A stretch of 64,000 bases of DNA, from NCBI GenBank assembly GCA_049972525.1, contig JBMFKI010000004.1, forward strand, positions 1 through 64,000, in the 5' to 3' direction. Positions 58,711-64,000 of the stretch are shown one piece after another. Both the position numbers and the translations under genes were made by a program. How positions within the stretch are numbered: position 1 is the stretch's first letter; every line of letters begins with the position of its first letter. This DNA is from JAVZLQ01 sp049972525. GTDB lineage: Archaea; Thermoproteota; Bathyarchaeia; Bathyarchaeales; Bathycorpusculaceae. The notes beneath the pieces were generated by a model, which made no database searches, was not told the origin of the DNA, and saw nothing but the letters and a program-made list of their open reading frames with translations.

Positions 58711-61521
58711 CTAACTGCTAACAGCCTCTGCCTCCTTCTGCTCCTGCTGCGTAGAGCTAAACGCCAGATTTTGTGTTTCTTTTGAGGCTTGTTCTGTTTT
58801 TAGGCATTGCAAAGGCAATTCCTCTTCTTTCAGATTTAGGACCCCCTTAACTGTGCCGTCCTCCATGTACTTAAGTTCAAAGCCCATCTTCCTCACAAGG
58901 TTTATAGCCCTATAATTGTCCGGAAGCATTATACCGTAAAGCGTTTCAACACCCATATCCTTGCATATCTCAATAACGTAATCAACCATCTTTGTGCCAA
59001 GCCCCAGCCCCTGCCACGGATCAGCCACTATAAAGGCTATTTCGCCAGACTTTCTGTCTGGTTCTAAGCTAACTCTTGTAACGCCCAGTATTCTTCTTCG
59101 CCCATCCTCGTTAAGCTCGGCGACTATGGCTATTTCCCTATCATAGTCGATGTTGCAGTAGCGCACGCGCACCTCATGCGGCGTGTCCTTAATTATCTGG
59201 AAGAACCTATAGCGTATGGATTCTTCTGAGAAGTTTTGGAACATTTCGAGCCATAATGGTTCATCTTCAGGCTTTATTGGCCTTAGGAGTACTGTGCGTC
59301 CGTCACGCATCCGCCACAATGTCTCATATTTCTTGGGATACGGGCTTATAACAAGGTGCTGATGTGGCTCAAGCCTTTGGAATACAAGTTGCTTGTCAAT
59401 CACGATTCTTGCGTCAAGGGCATAGGCGTCCTTCTCATTGACCAGAAGCGGATTTATGTCAACCTCCTTTAACTGTGGAAAATCGACAAGCAACTGCGAG
59501 AAAAGTAAGATTATTTCTTCAAGCCGCTTTACGTTTGCTGGAGGCACGTTCCGATAGCCCTTCAAAAGCTGATAAACCTTTGTTTCCTCCATTAGACGCC
59601 TAACCAACGTCTGGTTTAACGGTGGAAGTCCTATGGAAAAATCTTTAAACAGCTCTACGCCTATGCCGCCCATGCCGAAAAGAATTACTGGTCCAAAAAG
59701 TGGGTCAGTTTTTGCCCCAAGTATGACTTCGTATCCTTGCCTCTTTATCATTGGTTGAACGGTGACGCCGAGAATTTCCGCTTCTGGATTATAGTTTTTT
59801 GCATTGCGTATAATCTGCTCGAATGCCTCTCTAACTTCCGCTTCACTCTTTAGGTCAAGGAAAACTCCGCCAGCGTCAGTCTTGTGAACAATCTGCGGAG
59901 ACAGGATTTTAAGCACAACAGGGTAACCGATCTGACATGCGAAGGCTGCAGCTTCATCTGCAGTTTTCGCTATAAGTGTTTTCACGGATGGAAAGCCGTA
60001 GTACTCCAGCATCTTTTTTGCTTCAACCTCTGTTAGAAGCTCACGGTTTTCCATGGCAGCATTTCTCATTATGACTTGAATTGGACGTTTTGGTGGTGAA
60101 ACGTCAACTGGGAGCTCTTCTGGAGTTTCATACAACAATTCAAGGTTGCGCTTGTACTGGTACATGTAAAGGTAAGTCTTTATTGCTTGTTCTGGCGTTG
60201 AGTATGTTGGAATATCGTTTTCGTTGAAAATACGATTAGCTTCTTCCACGGCCGCGTAACCCATAAATGATGTAAGCACTGTCTTGTTTTGGTACGCCAT
60301 GTTTTTGTAAACTTCAACTATGCCCTTCGCTATTTCAACTGGTTCTGCAACCGCTTGAGCAGTGTAAATTATTAGGATGCCGTCGACATTCTCGTCTTTT
60401 AAGCAAGCCTCAAAAACCGCCTTGTAGCGGTCAGCCTTTGCATCACCTAAAATGTCTATAGGGTTTCCTCGGCTCCAGTAATGCGGCAATATGCTGTTAA
60501 GAAACTCCATGGTTTTTGGACTAAGCTTCGCCAGTTTTCCTCCCCTTGCAATGAGTGCATCGGTAGCCATGACGCCTGGACCTCCAGCGTTGGTGATTAT
60601 TGCAAGGTTTGGACCCTTCGGGAGTGGTTGTAAACCTAAAACTTCTGCACAGTTGAATAGGTCTGCTATTTCCTCGACGCGTACAATTCCTGCACGCTTA
60701 AACGCTGCATCATAGACGTCGTCTTCTCCGGTCATTGAACCAGTGTGCGAAGCAGCAGCCTTTGCACTCTCACCGAATTTTCCTGCCTTAACAACAATTA
60801 TTGGTTTCGTTCTTGCAAAGTGTCTAGCGGCGCTCATGAATTTCCTAGCGTCTGTTATCCCTTCAACATACATGAGTATACTTCTAGTCTTCGGGTCTGT
60901 TCCAAAATAGTCTATTAAATCGCCAAAATCCACATCAATCATCGAGCCTACGGAGACGAAGTTGCTGAAGCCAATGTTCTCATGCATAGCCCAATCAAGT
61001 ATTGCCGCACCCAAAGCGCCACTTTGGCTTATAAAAGCAATGTTGCCCTGCTTAGGCATCTTGCTTATGAAAGTTGCGTTCAGCTTGTTGCTTGGGCGGA
61101 TTATTCCCAAACAGTTTGGTCCAACAATGCGCAAGTCATACTTCTTCTTTATCTCCAAAATTTTGTCTTCTAATGCTTTACCTTCTGGACCAACTTCCTT
61201 AAAACCAGCGCTTATTATGATTATGCCCTTTATTCCAGCCTTTCCACATTGCTCAACAATGTCTGGAACGGTTTTCGCCGGAGTGGCGATGATGGCCAAA
61301 TCAACAGTTTCTGGAATCTGCTCTACAGACTGATACGCTTTTAACCCCAAAACCTCACTCTTGTGAATGTTGACAGGGTGAAGTTTACCCTCAAAACCAA
61401 AATCCATAAAGTTCTTCATCAAAGCGTATCCAACGCTTCCTTCTTCGTCGCTTGCGCCTATTATTGCTACACTTTTAGGGCTGAAAATCTTATCAAGATA
61501 AGTTGTAACCAAATCGACCAA
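58711..61521 (-). CDS. ADP-forming acyl-CoA synthetase fused to GNAT domain
   Basis: A 936-residue fusion. CoA-binding and ligase domains (1-460) contain SVAIIGASDEEGSVGY, VGPNCLGI, FISQSGALG and the catalytic-His loop AASHTGSM near 258. An ATP-grasp domain (about 490-710) includes YPVVLKILSPQIVHKTDAGG. A GNAT acetyltransferase follows (about 765-905; VADPWQGLGLGTKMVDYVIE). It makes acetate and ATP from acetyl-CoA, or is a protein acetyltransferase like PatZ; the kept His supports the first or both. The start is probably TTG 61521. Confidence 0.85.
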   Translation of the reverse strand: MVDLVTTYLDKIFSPKSVAIIGASDEEGSVGYALMKNFMDFGFEGKLHPVNIHKSEVLGLKAYQSVEQIPETVDLAIIATPAKTVPDIVEQCGKAGIKGIIIISAGFKEVGPEGKALEDKILEIKKKYDLRIVGPNCLGIIRPSNKLNATFISKMPKQGNIAFISQSGALGAAILDWAMHENIGFSNFVSVGSMIDVDFGDLIDYFGTDPKTRSILMYVEGITDARKFMSAARHFARTKPIIVVKAGKFGESAKAAASHTGSMTGEDDVYDAAFKRAGIVRVEEIADLFNCAEVLGLQPLPKGPNLAIITNAGGPGVMATDALIARGGKLAKLSPKTMEFLNSILPHYWSRGNPIDILGDAKADRYKAVFEACLKDENVDGILIIYTAQAVAEPVEIAKGIVEVYKNMAYQNKTVLTSFMGYAAVEEANRIFNENDIPTYSTPEQAIKTYLYMYQYKRNLELLYETPEELPVDVSPPKRPIQVIMRNAAMENRELLTEVEAKKMLEYYGFPSVKTLIAKTADEAAAFACQIGYPVVLKILSPQIVHKTDAGGVFLDLKSEAEVREAFEQIIRNAKNYNPEAEILGVTVQPMIKRQGYEVILGAKTDPLFGPVILFGMGGIGVELFKDFSIGLPPLNQTLVRRLMEETKVYQLLKGYRNVPPANVKRLEEIILLFSQLLVDFPQLKEVDINPLLVNEKDAYALDARIVIDKQLVFQRLEPHQHLVISPYPKKYETLWRMRDGRTVLLRPIKPEDEPLWLEMFQNFSEESIRYRFFQIIKDTPHEVRVRYCNIDYDREIAIVAELNEDGRRRILGVTRVSLEPDRKSGEIAFIVADPWQGLGLGTKMVDYVIEICKDMGVETLYGIMLPDNYRAINLVRKMGFELKYMEDGTVKGVLNLKEEELPLQCLKTEQASKETQNLAFSSTQQEQKEAEAVSS

Positions 61522-61684
61522 CCATCCCAGCTTGGATGTGGATGTGAAAAGGAAGCAGAAATTAAAACTTTATGCCACATAAATCACATTTTGCTTGCAA
61601 AAATGCAGTGAAAACTATAGGGGAGGGGTTAGAAATCGAATAGACCTCCTAGGCAGCTACAATTCGCCTTTATCGAAAACTAAA

Positions 61685-63097
61685 CTACTTCTTTTTCATT
61701 AAATATTCATGAATCGCTCTTGCTGCCCTTTTGCCAGCGCCCATGGCACTTATCACAGTCGCTTCGCCTGTTACTATGTCACCTCCAGCGTAGACCCCTT
61801 CAATGTTTGTTTTGCCATTCTCATCCGCCACAATCGTGCCCCACTTTGTAACCGCTAAGCCTTCAGTTGTACGCTGAATAATCGGGTTTGGTGTTCGCCC
61901 AATCGCAACGATAACGGTGTCCACATCCATCGTGAATTCTGAACCCTTAACTGGAACTGGTCTTCGCCTTCCACTCTCATCTGGAGGCCCAAGCTCCATG
62001 CATATGCATTCCATCTGTTTAACCCAACCCTTCTCATCGCCAATAAACCTTGTTGGGTTAGCCAAAAACTTGCAGATTATTCCCTCTTCCTCAGCGTTTT
62101 CAATTTCCTCCTTCCGCGCTGGCATTTCCTCCCTAGAACGGCGGTAGACTATGCAAACTTCCTCGGCGCCTAGGCGAAGTGCTGAACGAGCAGAGTCCAT
62201 TGCGACATTTCCGCCGCCTATAACCGCCACATGCTTTCCAATTCTTATCGGCGTGTCATACTCTGGAAAAGCGTAAGACTTCATCAGGTTGACCCTAATC
62301 AAGAACTCGTTTGCAGAGTAGATTCCACCTAAATCCTCTCCAGGCACGCCTAAAAAGGCTGGCAGACCGGCGCCTGTGCCTATAAAAACAGCGTCGAAGC
62401 CCCTTTCCTTCAGCAGTTCTGGAATTGTATGAATTCTCCCAATAAGGTAGCCCATGCGAAACTCAACACCAAGCTTCTTAATGTAGTCAACTTCAGCTTG
62501 AACTATGCTTTTTGGTAAACGAAACTCTGGAATACCATAAACTAAAACCCCACCTGGAAGATGCAGAGCCTCAAAAATTACAACTTCATGACCAAGCTTT
62601 GCTAAGTCAGCAGCAGCCGTTAAGCCGGCTGGTCCGGCGCCTATTATTGCAACCCTCTTTCCAGTTGGAGGCGCCCTTTCTGGAACACTTATGCCTTTTG
62701 CTCTTTCCCAGTCTGCAACAAACCTTTCGAGGCGCCCTATGCTAACAGGGTCTCCAACCTTTCCGAGAACACAGAATTTTTGACATTGCTCCTCTTGAGG
62801 GCACACCCTTCCGCATATTGCCGGAAGACTGTTCTTCTCCTTTATTTTCTTCACGGACTCTTCAAATTTTCCTTCCCTCAAGAGCTTTATAAACGCTGGA
62901 ATGTCTATTTCAACAGGGCAGCCAGTAACGCATTGCGGCTTTGGACATTGGAGACAGCGGTTTGCTTCCGCTATGGCTTGCTCCTCCGTGTAACCTAAAG
63001 CAACCTCGTTGAAGTTTCGCCTTCGAACTTCTGGCTTCTGCTTAGGCATCGGCACGGCTTCTTTCCGAATTTTGGGTTTAGGCTTGGCTTCCGCCAC
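61685..63097 (-). CDS. nfnB: NfnB/GltD-like NADPH-ferredoxin oxidoreductase large subunit
   Basis: A 470-residue flavoprotein. The N-terminal two-cluster domain has CLQCPKPQCVTGCPVEIDIP and CGRVCPQEEQCQKFC. FAD motif VAIIGAGPAGLTAA is near residue 150, NADPH motif VAVIGGGNVAMDSA near 290, and GVYAGGDIVTGEATVISAMG closes the FAD site. In the NfnAB complex it does flavin-based bifurcation between NADPH, NADH and ferredoxin. GTG 63097 overlaps nfnA by 20 nt, preceded by AGGAGG. Glutamate synthase small subunits share the fold, but no large subunit is nearby. Confidence 0.85.
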   Translation of the reverse strand: MAEAKPKPKIRKEAVPMPKQKPEVRRRNFNEVALGYTEEQAIAEANRCLQCPKPQCVTGCPVEIDIPAFIKLLREGKFEESVKKIKEKNSLPAICGRVCPQEEQCQKFCVLGKVGDPVSIGRLERFVADWERAKGISVPERAPPTGKRVAIIGAGPAGLTAAADLAKLGHEVVIFEALHLPGGVLVYGIPEFRLPKSIVQAEVDYIKKLGVEFRMGYLIGRIHTIPELLKERGFDAVFIGTGAGLPAFLGVPGEDLGGIYSANEFLIRVNLMKSYAFPEYDTPIRIGKHVAVIGGGNVAMDSARSALRLGAEEVCIVYRRSREEMPARKEEIENAEEEGIICKFLANPTRFIGDEKGWVKQMECICMELGPPDESGRRRPVPVKGSEFTMDVDTVIVAIGRTPNPIIQRTTEGLAVTKWGTIVADENGKTNIEGVYAGGDIVTGEATVISAMGAGKRAARAIHEYLMKKK

Positions 63098-63923
63098 AAC
63101 CGCAACCTCCTAGCCTCTCCCAAACTAGGGAGCTTAAGCGCTCTTCTGGAAGGAACATCCTCTGTCTCTTTATCAAACCGTCAAAGTCAACAGAGTGCCC
63201 ATCAAATTCAGGTCCATCAACACAAGCGAACTTCATCTTTCCGCCAACTGTTACTCTGCAGACGCCGCACATACCCATGCCGTCAACCATTATAGGCATT
63301 AAAGTCACAATTGTCGGCACGCCAAAGGGCTTCGTTATCTCACAAACATTCTTCATCATAACAACTGGACCCATAGCAATGCAACGGTCAAACCCTTCCT
63401 TTTCAAGAAGCCCCCTTAAGAAGCCAAGACCCTTATAGCCTTTCGAGCCATCATCAGTTGCCACATAAAACCTATCGCTTAATGCTTTCACTTCATCTTC
63501 AAAAAACAGCAGCTCCTTTATTCTTGCACCAATGACTGTTGTAACCTTGTTGCCAGCCTCTTTCAGGGCTTTTACTTGCAAGAGCATCGGGGCAATCATA
63601 ACTCCGCCGCTGACACATAAAACATTTCCAAAGTTCCTAATTTCTGAAGGATTCCCAAGAGGACCAGTAATGCTGCTTATACTGTCGCCTTCCTTTAGAA
63701 GACCAAGCTGCTTTGTTGTTTTTCCAACTTCGTTAAAAACGAATGTTATCGTCCCATTATCTCGGTCATAACCAGCTATTGTTAATGGAATGCGCTCGCC
63801 CTTTTCGCCTAAAATTAGTATTATGAACTGCCCTGGATGCGCCTTCTCAGCTATGTCTGGAGCTTTAACTTCGAAAAGTTTGATTTTTGGAGCTAACTCC
63901 CTTTTTGCAACAATTTCATACAC
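63078..63923 (-). CDS. nfnA: NfnA-like ferredoxin-NAD(P)+ reductase small subunit
   Basis: A 281-residue FNR-like flavoprotein. FAD region PGQFIILILGEKGERIPLTI, NAD region GGVMIAPMLLQVKALKEAGN, and a C-terminal [2Fe-2S] site with Cys in MCGVCRVTV, FACVDGPEFDGH and GGCGCGG. It pairs with NfnB encoded directly downstream. GTG 63923 is preferred over the TTG at 63947, because GGAGG lies 8 nt upstream and the protein then begins MYEIVAKRELAPKIKLFEV, the family start. It overlaps the stop codon of the gene to its right. Confidence 0.85.
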   Translation of the reverse strand: MYEIVAKRELAPKIKLFEVKAPDIAEKAHPGQFIILILGEKGERIPLTIAGYDRDNGTITFVFNEVGKTTKQLGLLKEGDSISSITGPLGNPSEIRNFGNVLCVSGGVMIAPMLLQVKALKEAGNKVTTVIGARIKELLFFEDEVKALSDRFYVATDDGSKGYKGLGFLRGLLEKEGFDRCIAMGPVVMMKNVCEITKPFGVPTIVTLMPIMVDGMGMCGVCRVTVGGKMKFACVDGPEFDGHSVDFDGLIKRQRMFLPEERLSSLVWERLGGCGCGGSQA

Positions 63924-64000
63924 TTTTCTTTGCCTCCGAAGTTTCAATTTTTAAAGCAGGCATCAAAGCTATCTTCTTGAAAAACTCCTCAAATTTCTTG
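63916..64000 (-). CDS. C-terminal end of an unidentified upstream gene
   Basis: The minus-strand frame at the right edge reads KKFEEFFKKIALMPALKIE, then TSEAKKSV and a TGA at 63916-63918. It is cut by the window edge, so only 27 residues are visible and I cannot name it. Its stop overlaps the nfnA start (GTGTATGA), so it is probably part of the same operon. Confidence 0.6.
   Translation of the reverse strand, partial: KKFEEFFKKIALMPALKIETSEAKKSV

Noticed and set aside
1..64000. tRNA, rRNA, insertion sequences or prophage genes
   Set aside because: I found no cloverleaf-like sequence, no rRNA segments, no transposase or integrase motifs and no terminal inverted repeats in the gaps that I read.

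Overview
This window reads as chromosomal DNA of an archaeon, most likely a Bathyarchaeia-type (TACK) lineage. Archaeal hallmarks are sn-glycerol-1-phosphate dehydrogenase, a proteasome beta subunit, Mre11-Rad50, an ATP-dependent DNA ligase, the KH/beta-CASP ribonuclease FttA (aCPSF1), LSm, eL37, uS10, SepF and an MCT-1-like PUA protein. The lineage assignment is an inference from gene content; there is no rRNA and no recognisable tRNA here to confirm it.

Layout. 1-3.4 kb: secreted and membrane-anchored surface proteins, a membrane-tethered winged-helix regulator, and an acylphosphatase fused to an 11-residue-repeat coiled coil. 3.5-8.8 kb: three nucleotidyltransferase/HEPN pairs (one HEPN gene is frameshifted) and one VapBC pair, with DNA ligase among them. 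8.9-16.5 kb: metabolic and transport genes, a probable C/D box sRNA, a two-domain ABC permease with its ATPase, a DUF47 protein and an eL22-like ribosomal protein. 16.5-29 kb: housekeeping genes for DNA repair, ribosome, RNA decay, proteasome, lipid stereochemistry and cell division. 29-33 kb: MscS channel, MFS transporter, a broken kptA/tpt1, a biotin ligase without its C-terminal domain, and methylmalonyl-CoA epimerase.

33-64 kb is almost entirely anaerobic redox metabolism: a soluble TfrAB-like fumarate reductase/succinate dehydrogenase, an aldehyde:ferredoxin oxidoreductase with a polyferredoxin, and two paralogous HdrABC-MvhADG loci. Locus 1 (about 38.9-49.2 kb, minus strand) runs from a GltD-type flavoprotein through an MvhD-winged-helix fusion, a double-length HdrA, MvhD, HdrC, HdrB, MvhG and MvhA to a hydrogenase maturation protease. 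Locus 2 (52.4-58.6 kb, minus strand) has HdrB, HdrC, an HdrA-MvhD fusion, MvhA and MvhG. An ADP-forming acyl-CoA synthetase with a GNAT tail and an NfnAB-like pair follow. Together these suggest H2/ferredoxin/thiol/NAD(P)H electron bifurcation or confurcation feeding a fermentative or acetogenic metabolism.

The most unusual signal is at the head of locus 1. A ribbon-helix-helix domain is fused to a GcvH-like domain that has lost its lipoyl lysine, and a winged-helix domain is fused to an MvhD [2Fe-2S] domain. This suggests a hydrogenase/heterodisulfide-reductase locus carrying its own redox- or ligand-sensing DNA-binding proteins.
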